The translations under genes and the position numbers were made by a program. From positions 1 through 64,000 of the forward strand of contig SMMW01000196.1 in the NCBI GenBank assembly GCA_004794655.1: 64,000 bases of DNA, in the 5' to 3' direction. The notes beneath the pieces are model-generated. The model was given only the letters and a program-made list of their open reading frames with translations, did not search any database and was not told the origin of the DNA. The stretch is from Marisa cornuarietis. Its lineage: Eukaryota > Mollusca > Gastropoda > Architaenioglossa > Ampullariidae. Positions 24,864 through 32,640 of the stretch are shown one piece after another (positions within the stretch are counted from its first letter, which is position 1; each line of letters starts with the position of its first letter).

Positions 24864-25170
24864 CTATTCTATAAAATAGCATAAAATATCATGAAGTAGA
24901 ACACAAATCCCTTGACTATCCCATATGAAACCAAACCCATATTTAAACACAAAAATCATCAAATCATTTAGCCATTTAGCCTTATTGTCATGGTGTAAAT
25001 GAAGTAAAATTTCAAATTTTTTCTGGGAAAACGTTTCTTGTGGCAGCTGCAATACTTTAAGCCAATATGCAATGCATTTTACATATACATTGATATATAA
25101 TGGATAACGCCTACATTTACTGGGATTTATTAGATTTAAAAGATTTGAAACATTGAGAAATTTACAGTTA
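24864..25170 (-). mobile_element. LINE fragment B: region downstream of the reverse transcriptase
   Basis: Reading from 25170 leftwards: KFLNVS, then RRYPLYINVYVKCIAYWLK, a segment on 'KAKWLNDLMIF', and KYGFGFIWDSQG. This order is the post-palm region of an APE-type LINE family common in marine invertebrates ('GRYPLY...YW..L', then 'YGFGYVW..QG'). It is a separate copy from LINE A, which carries the homologous GYWLHLLRMPQ and KYGFAMLWESQG at 25263-25544. Both ends are truncated. The frame is open only for the last ~60 codons before a stop. Confidence 0.75.
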
Positions 25171-25249
25171 TACCCATTCTAAATTTTATGAAGGTATCTC
25201 TTATGCTTCTGTGTTTCAACCAGACAAGGAAGTTGCGTAAAACAATATG

Positions 25250-27215
25250 AGTCTTGAATGTGTTATAAGGGAAATATCTTGAACTGCTTTGAATAGCATT
25301 GTGCCACTGCTGGTGGTGACAGTTTATCAGTCTGTTTCACGATTTGTAAAAAGAGTTTATCATCTCCGGTACCTTGACTTTCCCACAACATAGCAAAACC
25401 ATATTTATACAAAGATATCATAATAAAGTGTAGCCATGTTTTCTTCTTTTGCTCATGCAGTAATGTTAACATTAAATAGGCTTTTTTCTGGAGTCTAGTT
25501 TGTGGCATTCTTAGCAGGTGGAGCCAATATCCAACACACCGCACTGATACATTAACAAAGGGAATCTACCACATTCCTCATATGTCAACGAGTTAGGTGT
25601 CCTTGTTGTGACTCCTAAAAATCTTTTCATTGCGAAGGTGTGAACCTTCTCTATGCTATCATTACTGGTACACAGACCCCATATCTCAGAGCCATATAAA
25701 AGTATTGGCTGGACCTGTGCATCAAAAAGTTTGAAAAACAGGTTAGGTGAAGTATCACCAATGTACCATCACAGTTTAAGAATGCTTATAACTCCCCTCT
25801 TTGCTTTTTCGGCTATGTCTTCTAATGCATGTATAAAAATACACCTTGTAGAGAAAACTATACCCAAGTATTTGTATACATTCACAATTTTTAAAGAAGA
25901 GTTACCAAAAAACTATTTTTCTTTACAAGATATAAAACCACCATTTCGAAAAATCAAGACATTTGATTTATCAAGGTTAACAGCAAGGTTTAAAGACCTT
26001 GAGCACTGAAAAAGAATGTTCAACTGGTTCTGCAGTCCGAGGATTGTATCTGATACAAGGGCAACATCATCAGCAAGAAGTAAAAAAATACCTCAATAAG
26101 TTCTGGGGTTAACTAAACACCATGTTTCCCATACTCATTTATGTCCTTTGGTAGTTCATTTATAAACAAAGTAAATAATACAGGGCTACAAATTTCACCT
26201 TGTTTAGGGCCACAGGGGCATTCAATATAATCAGACAGCTTTGCACCAGCTCGCACCCTACCCTTTAAATTATTGTACATGCTTTGAATTGCTAAAAACA
26301 TTTTTCCTTTTAAACTATTTTTTTTAAGTACCTTCCATAGCTTGTTTCTTGAAACCATATCAAACACTTGACGAAAGTCTACGAAAGCAACATAAAATTT
26401 TTTATAGTTAAGTAACTGTTTATGAATTAATGCCATGAGGACAAACTTTTGGTCTGTGGTACTGTACCCTTTCCTGAACCCTGCTTGTTCTTCCCCGATT
26501 ATTTCATTGTCCTCCATCCAATCTGTAATTCTCTTATTCAGAATAGCACTATATATTTTGCTACAGACATTTAGTAGAGAAATGCCTTGATAATTTTCTG
26601 GTTTACTGGGATCACCTTTTTTGTGTAATGGTTCTATTATTGATTCGATTGACTGGTCAGGAAATAGGCTGTTGTCAAACAGGTAGTTAAAGTATGTGGT
26701 GAGAAAAGACAGGACGTAATCCAAATCAGTATTTATGTCTTTTACAATAAGATTCTCAGCCTCCCTAAAGAGAATTTGCACAAATCACTTTGAAGGTTAT
26801 TCTGAAACTCTAAGATTTTATCATCTTTCCACATAAATTTTCAAATTTACATTCTGAGATTTGCTTGTCTTGACCCCCGCTATCCAAACAAGTTAAGAAT
26901 GTTAACTCTACAGGCATGTGTTTAGATTCCACCATAGATAAAACTGAAAGATGGCACATTCTCAGTAAGGTTTCAGAAACAAAATAATGTTAGAACCTGT
27001 GTTAGAGATAAAGTAAAGTTTCCACTAAAAGCACCATGACTAGAAGAGTGCAATGTTTCCAAACCATTAACAATTACTAGGTTAAATTCATTGCAAACCT
27101 GCAGCAAGTAGCGTCCAAAAGAGTTAATTTTTACATCAGCAGAGCATCTGTGGAAATCACATAAAGTAGTAAGACACTGTTGGTCTATACCACTCTCACT
27201 AGGGGCTAAGTTTTT
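25250..27215 (-). mobile_element. LINE fragment A: partial endonuclease, reverse transcriptase and thumb
   Basis: The longest LINE copy here, read right to left. At 27200-26980 it has an apurinic-endonuclease-like C-terminal part (NSFGRYLLQVCNEFNLVIVNG, then GNFT with a frameshift). At 26781-26113 it has a 222-codon reverse-transcriptase block. This contains IIEPLHKKGDPSKPENYQGI, GEEQAGFRKGYSTTD, FVDFRQVFD and GPKQGEICSPVLFTLFINEL. The catalytic LADDVAL box lies at 26066-26074 in a shifted frame after a stop at about 26110. The thumb follows (NLAVNLDKSNVLIF at about 25970-25930, then VYKYLGIVFSTRC, then PILLYGSEIWG). The C-terminal GYWLHLLRMPQ segment is at 25544-25263. Several stops and frameshifts make it inactive. 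The 3' end, including the CCHC finger and tail, is missing. Confidence 0.85.
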
Positions 27216-27520
27216 GGCAACACAATACATGATATTAAGCTGGTTTTGCAGACCTACAATTGTATCAGAGAAAAATATCATCAGCAAACAATAAAATGAA
27301 CAGCTGCATCAAATCAGGTGTGAGTTGAATACCATGTTGTCCCTTTTGTCTTTGTTAAATCATGGATAAATAAAGAGAATAGGTTGGGGGTGCAGATTTC
27401 ACCCTGTTTTAATCCTTTTGGGCAATCAAGACCTAAAGTGAGATCCCCACCAACCCTTACTCAGGCTTTAACTACTTTATACATTCTTTTGATAACGTTA
27501 CACATTAAGGTCTAGCTTAA
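27216..27520 (-). mobile_element. LINE fragment C: reverse transcriptase palm piece
   Basis: Reading leftwards: RMYKVVKA, then a stop, then CPKGLKQGEICTPNLFSLF (27430-27375), and LFADDIFLSDTIVGLQNQLN (27290-27235). Box B and the ADD catalytic box are therefore both present. It continues without an obvious gap into the endonuclease part of LINE A at about 27215. That order, palm before endonuclease, cannot come from one element. The join must be a rearrangement or a nested insertion between two copies. Confidence 0.75.
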
Positions 27521-27581
27521 TGATTTTTCCACATATACCATTTTTGACAATATGCATGTCATGTTTGCTGGATCTCTAAAA

Positions 27582-27829
27582 CTACCATTTAGATGTGTGG
27601 TTTTTTCCAATGTTCTCATTCTGTAGAATACATTTGCTTAAGTTGTGGGGAGCTCGCTGAGGCCGCCGCTTGGGCATCATATGCACACTCCCGTCTTCAC
27701 TGTTTGATCGCTTTAACCCTTTATTCTCGGTGTCATGATTTTTTGGTGGCCTGCCTGATTGTATACATCGCCTACCCCCAAGAGGCATTTTTCTGCGGCT
27801 AACAGCTGTTGGTTGCACTTTAATACCAC
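27582..27829 (-). pseudogene. Probable C-terminal piece of the MULE/SWIM-type gene
   Basis: Reading leftwards from 27829: GGIKVQPTAVSRRKMPLGG, then SGRPPKN, a basic stretch with KRSNSEDG and MPKRRPQR, then APHNLSKCILQNENIG and a stop at 27582. The pattern 'VQPT..SRRK...G...GRPP' followed by 'PHNLS' is what I recall at the C-terminus of MULE/SWIM transposase-derived proteins of animals. The same gene's N-terminal exons lie upstream on this strand (28597-29876). If both pieces belong to one locus, the transposase core and SWIM zinc finger that should lie between them are absent, and only LINE D is there instead. The assignment rests on motif memory and should be treated as tentative. Confidence 0.45.
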
Positions 27830-27852
27830 CTCACTTTATAACTGAAAATGGC

Positions 27853-28596
27853 TTGCAATGGTGGTCTTTACAAAAAAGGTGCATGGCTGAAACACGACCT
27901 GTTTCTGTTTTCGTTCTCTCCCACTGTGTTACAAAAGCTTCTACTGCTGGCGCATATTCATTTGTAGACTGTTTTGAGCAAGACTGGCATAGCAAAATAT
28001 CTAGTAGTGACCGATTTTCATTCTACAGCTCATTTAAGTCCTCTTTAAAGCTAAGCACTTACCTAACTGACATTAAACATCTTGCTATTAGAAATTCACT
28101 AACAAGGTTTAGGCTAGGAGTTACAAACATAAATTGCCATAAGCATCGTTACAGCAATTTGTCCACTGTTTCGTTAAAATGCCCCAATTGCGATTGCGAA
28201 GAGACTGAGTTACATTTTGTGTTCGTGTGCGCAAAATATAAAGATCTACGACAACTGTACATTCCTGAAAAGTTCTATAAGAATCCGTCTCAGTTTCGTT
28301 TGTCTATTTTATTTGCAAGCAACTGTTTAAACTTGTTCCAAAATGTTGCCTACTATCTGTATAAAGCACTGCAGATTAGAGAAAACAAATAATTTGTGAA
28401 CTACTGATATTATTATATTATATGATTAAATAGCACATTAAAAATGTATTTTTAATGAAGTAAGGACAGTGTATTTAGGTATTTTGTACTTTCATTTTTG
28501 ATTCCCCCTACACACACTCCCCAACATCGGTTATGGGCATGAGCCTACTGAAATAAAGAACTTTGTCTTTGTCTTTGTCTTGTCTTGCCTCATTAA
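27853..28596 (+). mobile_element. LINE fragment D: C-terminal finger, 3' UTR and (TTTGTC)n tail
   Basis: The open frame at 27853-28392 is recognisable from about 27940 (FVDCFEQDW, then SSSDRFSFYSSFKSS). It continues with RNSLTRFRLGV and a CX2CX7HX4C zinc finger (CPNC...H...C at about 28180-28230). It ends with EKFYKNPSQFRLSILFAS and YLYKALQIRENK before the stop at 28392. This is the usual C-terminus of the same LINE family as fragments A-C. A ~150-bp 3' UTR has AATAAA at 28552-28557 and runs into TTTGTC repeats (28561-28593), the simple-repeat tail typical of such elements. The copy is 5'-truncated but its end is intact, and its frame is the best preserved of the set. It lies opposite in orientation to A-C, with its tail abutting an exon of the MULE-type gene. 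Confidence 0.85.
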
Positions 28597-28759
28597 AGGA
28601 GTATATACAGCAATCACAATTTTGTCCTTAATCAGCTCCATTGATGCACACTTCATTTTCTGTTCATTGTTATATTTCTCAATCACGCTATTAACAGCAG
28701 TCAGAAGGCCTTGTCCTGAAGCTGCACCATAGCTCTTCTGAAATACTTTGGTATACAGT
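28597..28759 (-). pseudogene. MULE/SWIM-type gene, third recognised exon, cut by LINE D
   Basis: The acceptor is 'cttttttccag' just above 28759. The exon continues the phase of the previous exon (AG + A) and reads RLYTKVFQKSYGAASGQG, LLTAVNSVIEKYNNEQ, then KDKIVIAVYTPLM. Coding resemblance stops exactly where the LINE D tail repeats begin, at about 28597. The expected continuation into the DDE transposase core is not found next to it. Phase continuity and a good acceptor support a true exon; the interruption makes the locus defective. Confidence 0.65.
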
Positions 28760-29128
28760 CTGGAAAAAAGACATATTTGTGCATGTATATGTATACAGAG
28801 TATAGCTTCTCGGAGAATTAAACTGCCACTTCAGAGCACTGCATTGCCTCATGAACTTATTTTTTAATGTTCAAAGTAAATTTTGGTACCAAGAGGAAAA
28901 ATCCTCATCTTATTCCAGTTTTACCTTATATTACAACTTTCTGATCTATGATAAGTTTCTACATTTAAGTTGACCACATATACGTTGCTTCTTTCCAAAA
29001 GAAACCACAGAAAATGACCTTGAAAGTCTAACCATGTGCGTTGCAACATTAGAGAGTCGCCCAATCAATGCCCAATGAATGAAGACACTTAATGTTATGC
29101 TTTATACTTTATGCTATACTTTACTTAC
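28760..29128 (-). other. Intron of the MULE/SWIM-type gene
   Basis: It begins GTAAGT (29128-29123) and ends TTTTTTCCAG (28760). The AT-rich interior has no recognised feature. Confidence 0.6.
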
Positions 29129-29404
29129 CTGTAAACAAAGCTCAGGTCTGGACAAACTGAACGGTCAGAGGCCAAATACATGTAATTCTCCATGTGCTCC
29201 ATGTGAAGATTAAATTTGTACAGATTGAGAGCAGATGCTGGAGTGTGCCCTCTAGCAAACAAGTCTTTGAATTTCTGAATTGTGTCCTCTGAGACATCCC
29301 GGTGCTGCATTACTTTGGCATTCCCCATGATTGGATGATTATGCATATGCTCAATACGCACAATCATCGGCAGAGCTGGCAAATGATGGTCACTGCTGTT
29401 TTTC
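29129..29404 (-). pseudogene. MULE/SWIM-type gene, second recognised exon
   Basis: The acceptor is 'ttgttccag' (ending 29405) and the donor is AG/GTAAGT (29128). It joins in phase with the preceding exon (AT + G gives Met) and reads SSDHHLPALPMIVRIEHMHN, HPIMGNAKVMQHRDVSEDTI, then KDLFARGHTPASALNLY and SDRSVCPDLSFVYR. The 'HNHP' and 'F..GHTPASA' pattern is typical of FLYWCH/MULE-type transposase-derived proteins in animals. The frame is fully open, so this part looks well kept. Confidence 0.65.
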
Positions 29405-29556
29405 CTGGAACAATATATTTAGCTATGTATCTATATGTGTTGCAAAATCACACAAAAGGTTGAATAACATTTCTGTAGATATGAGATGACATGTATGACA
29501 TAGTATGCTCACAATATACAGACACAAAATAACACTGATATTAAAACAGAACTTAC
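29405..29556 (-). other. Intron of the MULE/SWIM-type gene
   Basis: It starts GTAAGT (29556-29551) and ends TTCCAG (29405). It is 152 bp and AT-rich, with nothing else seen. Confidence 0.6.
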
Positions 29557-29876
29557 ATGGTAGTTGCTTTGACTGTCAAGGTCATTTGAGCTGGGCAATT
29601 TGTATTTTTGGAGTTTGGCTTCTCATCTGCTGTTTTACTTCTTGGTAAAGTGTTGTGCTGACACCTGTAATAGGTTTTCAGTAGGGTTCCTTTCCCAGTA
29701 ACTTTGACAGTTGTTTTTATGCACCATGTAATCTGGGCCTTTTTCTTGTGTTGGTCAAACCAAGCTCTTGCATCTTCTGCAGTAGTGATGGGCAATCGTA
29801 TTTCACACTTAAATTTGCCATCTTTCATTGCTGAGTACCAGCAAACATGATATTCCTGTCCTTTAGGAAGGATGGT
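29557..29876 (-). pseudogene. MULE/SWIM transposase-derived gene, first recognised exon (zinc-binding N-terminus)
   Basis: The exon runs from a probable acceptor ('ttgaattcttggcag', ending 29877) to a perfect GTAAGT donor at 29556. It encodes a basic, Cys/His-bearing domain: EYHVCWYSAMKDGKFKCEIR, DARAWFDQHKKKAQITWCIK, TYYRCQHNTLPRS, then KNTNCPAQMTLTVK. The 'YYRCQHNT' and 'NT.CPA.MTL' cysteines and histidine are typical of the N-terminal DNA-binding domain of FLYWCH/MULE-type transposases and of host proteins derived from them. An ATG at 29915 would extend the frame by 13 codons without splicing; I prefer the acceptor because the family normally has more protein upstream. No upstream exon is securely identified. 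The frame is intact, but the locus is broken further on by LINE D. Confidence 0.65.
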
Positions 29877-30892
29877 CTGCCAAGAATTCAACAATGATGT
29901 AAAAGCTATCAACAAGCATTTTGAATATTTAAATGCTAATTATAAACCTAAAACAGCCTATTGTCAAAAATAAAAAAATTATAAGTTTAAAATAGAGTAG
30001 TTTATTAAATATGGTTAGTTAATTTGATATTACAATGAAAATAGTGTTTTGTTAATAATACAGCAGTAATCTACATAGTCACAGCTGACAGCATTGAGGT
30101 TGGGAAATGTTAGGGGAAGCAAAAAATAGCATAGTGCTGTATTTAGCGTTCCCTTCATTTTCTTAATACCATTAGATGCTGTTGTTGCATGATAATTAGA
30201 AAAGCAGAGAACAGTCATGCTAATTACATAATAGTAATACATTACTTTGTGGATGATTCTGTTGTTTTCTAAAATGTTATAAATTCTCAAGATTTGTTTT
30301 CTTTCCATCATTTTTTAAACATTCTTAATAACAATTACCATTTAATCATATTTTTGATTTAACAATTGTTGTTAATGAGTTAAGAAATGATTTTATGCAA
30401 TACTGAGACAACACAAAGTATCAGTCTCTCATTCTGAAACCATAGGAAAAAGAACTGAACCTTTATTTGAGAGCCTGATATATATATATAGTCAAATGTA
30501 CATCTGATATATTTTTGCTGGCCAAAATTAATAGAGCAAGACAATTATACGGTTTTGTGTGAAGAAAAAAAAGTATAAGGCAAACCTATTTTTCTAAACC
30601 TCCCCGATCAAAAGCTAGTCTCTCTGGGATTAATTTTAAATCGCAAGAAATGTACGTAAACATGCACATGAAGTCTGAAATTTGACAAATATATCCATAC
30701 CAGCAAGTTAGGATATTCCTTGTTCAGATTTCGCCAAATGCTCGTAATGCAAAACTGATCTACAGTTGCAGCTGATGCGAGGTAAGCGCGCGAACAATGT
30801 TCCGCGGAGTCGTAGCCTTGGGAACTTCATATCGCACAGAAATCCCAAAGTTATGTAAGACTTTGGTTTATAAAACGGCAGGACTTTCATAT
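29877..30892. other. No gene recognised (probable 5' intron or flank)
   Basis: AT-rich sequence with a TA run at 30478-30490. On the minus strand a ~45-codon open frame, about 30830-30705, reads EHCSRAYLASAATVDQFCIT then WRNLNKEYPNLL, followed by GTATGG. It could be a 5' exon of the MULE/SWIM-type gene, but it has no ATG and I cannot confirm it. Another minus frame (30708-30890) overlaps it. Confidence 0.3.
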
Positions 30893-31172
30893 GGGTGGTT
30901 TTACTAGGTCACGGCGGGCTGTGCTATTTTGTGGAAGGGGAGACCGGGTAGGATCGATATTTCAGAGGGGTGTGAGGTTGGGCATTGGTTGGTGTTGTGT
31001 GTGATTTATGAAGTGGGGTTAGGGTTAGCGGTGTGGGGTAGGGGTAGGTTTTGTTGTACAGGAGAAATGTTCAGGACTGGTCGAGTGACGTGATGGTGAT
31101 TGACATGGAGTTGTGATAAATTATTGGCTGGTTTTAGTCGTTAAATTAATGGCTTGTTTTAGTCATGTGATA

Positions 31173-31180
31173 TTTGGCGC
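31173..31180 (+). promoter_or_regulatory. E2F-like site upstream of the 132-codon ORF
   Basis: TTTGGCGC, continuing 'gg aa', matches the E2F consensus TTTSSCGC and lies 53 bp before the ATG. An 8-bp match can occur by chance in 64 kb. Confidence 0.25.
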
Positions 31181-31233
31181 GGAATAGTTTTGATTTGATG
31201 TGAGCAGACGATAGAAATTCGAGAGGATTGAAG

Positions 31234-31632
31234 ATGGCGAGTGTGCGTGGAAATTTCGCGAAAATTTGTGGTGCAGTTGTGGAATTCAAGGAAAGGTTGA
31301 GAGGTGCAGAGTCTGGAAAGTATAGCAGAAAGAAGTTTAGGATGGATGCAGAAGTGACAAGGTTGTTTGTGTTGAGTTTAGTCGAAGACTTTCATTTGTT
31401 TTTTGAGTTTTTACGTGAATGTGGATCGATGAAGAAGAGGAATACATCTCAGGAGGTTGTAGCGAGGAGACAGAAGAAGTTAAGTGATTTGGTAGTTTTA
31501 CGCAATTTTTTTTTGGGGTGGGAGGAGAAATTCTGTATATTTTCGGATATTATTTATCGGAAAAAGTGGAGAAAGGATTTTAAGAAGATGAGGAAGGCGA
31601 CTTCAGGAAAAATTTTGTTCATTTCTGGGTAA
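31234..31632 (+). CDS. Unidentified basic 132-aa protein inside the TIR element
   Basis: The ATG at 31234 has a strong Kozak context (A at -3, G at +4). The frame is open to TAA at 31630. The product is Lys/Arg-rich and looks helical. It begins MASVRGNFAKICGAVVEFKE, has an aromatic middle (LVEDFHLFFEFLREC), and ends in a basic segment (RKKWRKDFKKMRKATSGK). No catalytic motif, zinc finger or signal peptide is visible. It is shorter than any transposase. It could be a DNA-binding accessory protein, the N-terminal remnant of a larger protein, or a chance frame in purine-rich DNA. No function is assigned. Confidence 0.4.
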   Translation: MASVRGNFAKICGAVVEFKERLRGAESGKYSRKKFRMDAEVTRLFVLSLVEDFHLFFEFLRECGSMKKRNTSQEVVARRQKKLSDLVVLRNFFLGWEEKFCIFSDIIYRKKWRKDFKKMRKATSGKILFISG

Positions 31633-31732
31633 TATTTCTCGGAATAATTGGAGCAAGGATTAGAAGAAGATGAAGGAGACGATATCAGGGGAGTTTAGCG
31701 AGGAGAGAGAGCAGAAGATGAGTGACGTAATA

Positions 31733-31752
31733 GTGACGTCACTAATTTGCAT
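31733..31752 (+). promoter_or_regulatory. CRE palindrome next to an octamer motif
   Basis: GTGACGTCAC (31733-31742) is a perfect cAMP-response-element palindrome, preceded by a half site 'gtgacgta' at 31722. ATTTGCAT (31745-31752) is the POU octamer. Fifteen bases further on, CAGGTAAG fits a splice donor. The grouping sits just inside the right end of the 907-bp element. Function is inference. Confidence 0.35.
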
Positions 31753-31879
31753 AGCTCCTCCTACAGGTAAGCCATTTTTATGGCGTCGCAAAACCACCTA
31801 TAAGAAAGCTGTTCAGGTTATCTTTTAAATGATATTGTCTGTAATATAATATAAATGCTTCCTATCCAATACAAGGATG

Positions 31880-31974
31880 TGTGTGTGTGTTTTTCTAAAG
31901 CTTTTTGGGTTCGAGACTAATTCACTTTGAGCAAATGACCAATCAGACAGCTCTCATAGGGTCGCTTAAGAATT
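31880..31974 (+). repeat. ~95-bp repeat, inner edge copy 2
   Basis: Inverted relative to 18605-18698. It opens with a TG run, then 'aaagctttttgggttcgaga', 'accaatcagacagctctcat' and 'agggtcgcttaagaatt'. It ends about 24 bp before satellite B starts. The CCAAT box is preserved in both copies. Confidence 0.75.
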
Positions 31975-31997
31975 TTTTTTGGGAAAAACAAATTCGC

Positions 31998-32640
31998 CGG
32001 CCGCCAAGGGGCCTCCTTATCACGGACAGCACGAAAAGCTAGAAAAAACCCTGTTACCATGTCGTACAGGAGACACAGACACACAGAGGTATGCACACTG
32101 TGCCGCCGCTACACCCTTCCCTCTATTAAGCCTTCGAGGGAACTATACGTAAACCAATGCGTAAACCTAAGAATTGACCCATCAATTTTACACTTCACAG
32201 AAGTTGTTTTGCGAGATCTCTTCAAAAACTTGTTTTATGAACCTGATTTGCTTCGCGACAGTCAAAACAACGGAATATTGACAAAATTTTGACATTCCCG
32301 TAAAGAATTTATTGAAGTTTCGTTTAAAACAGTTGTATTAAATGTAAATATGCTTAATAGACTGTATCATTCATAGAAACTACTTGATCTTCACTTTTGT
32401 ACTAAGATCACGGTTGATGCTTCATCAAAATATTACAGGAAGTACTTTTCCAGCACCTAGATCAAGAATATAACATGAATTAAAGGAGTTGGCAGTTAGG
32501 GTTAAGTAACCGCTAACGCCAAACATGACATAGCACGGACAGCACGTGGACCACGAAATGTTCGTGCTCCTAAGTATTGCACGAAAGAGACGGGTACAGA
32601 GCGCTGCTTCCACATCCTAACCACAGCCGCCAAGCTTTAC
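31998..32640 (+). repeat. Divergent edge unit of satellite B
   Basis: The first unit starts inside the monomer ('ggccgccaaggggcctcctt' where others have 'agccgccaagctttacatgg', a small deletion). At about 32200 it jumps from 'cacttcaca' to 'gaagttgttttgcgagatct', losing ~100 bp. That deletion fuses the two unit frames into one 77-codon frame (32059-32292). It is degenerate relative to all later units. Confidence 0.8.

Larger units (their letters stand above)
30893..31799. mobile_element. 907-bp TIR element flanked by AT (ISL2EU/Harbinger-like)
   Basis: The left end GGGTGGTTTTACTAGGTCAC and the inverted right end AGGTGGTTTTGCGACGCCAT share 'GGTGGTTTT.C', with a mismatch at the first base. The dinucleotide AT flanks both ends (30891-30892 and 31800-31801). 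The start 'GGGTGG.TTTACTAGGTCA' and an AT duplication resemble the ISL2EU/IS4EU group as I remember it. Only a terminal match is visible, so the class is tentative. The interior has one 132-codon ORF and an internal near-duplication: 'tcgga....tggag.aaggatt..aagaagatg' at about 31555 and 31636. Confidence 0.6.

Noticed and set aside
25653..26009. 118-codon plus-strand ORF
   Set aside because: It is the antisense shadow of the LINE A thumb region, whose minus-strand motifs (YKYLGIVFS, LLYGSEIWG) are clearly coding.
27593..27802. 69-codon plus-strand ORF
   Set aside because: Opposite strand of the more plausible minus-strand C-terminal exon (VQPTAVSRRK, GRPPKN, PHNLS).
31017..31029. GGGTTAGGGTTA, telomere-like
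   Set aside because: Only two copies inside a G-rich transposable element; far too short for an interstitial telomere tract.
32425..32613. Minus-strand ORFs in satellite B (also 38210-38413 and 50346-50528)
   Set aside because: Antisense shadows of frame 1 of the unit, open only in occasional variant copies.
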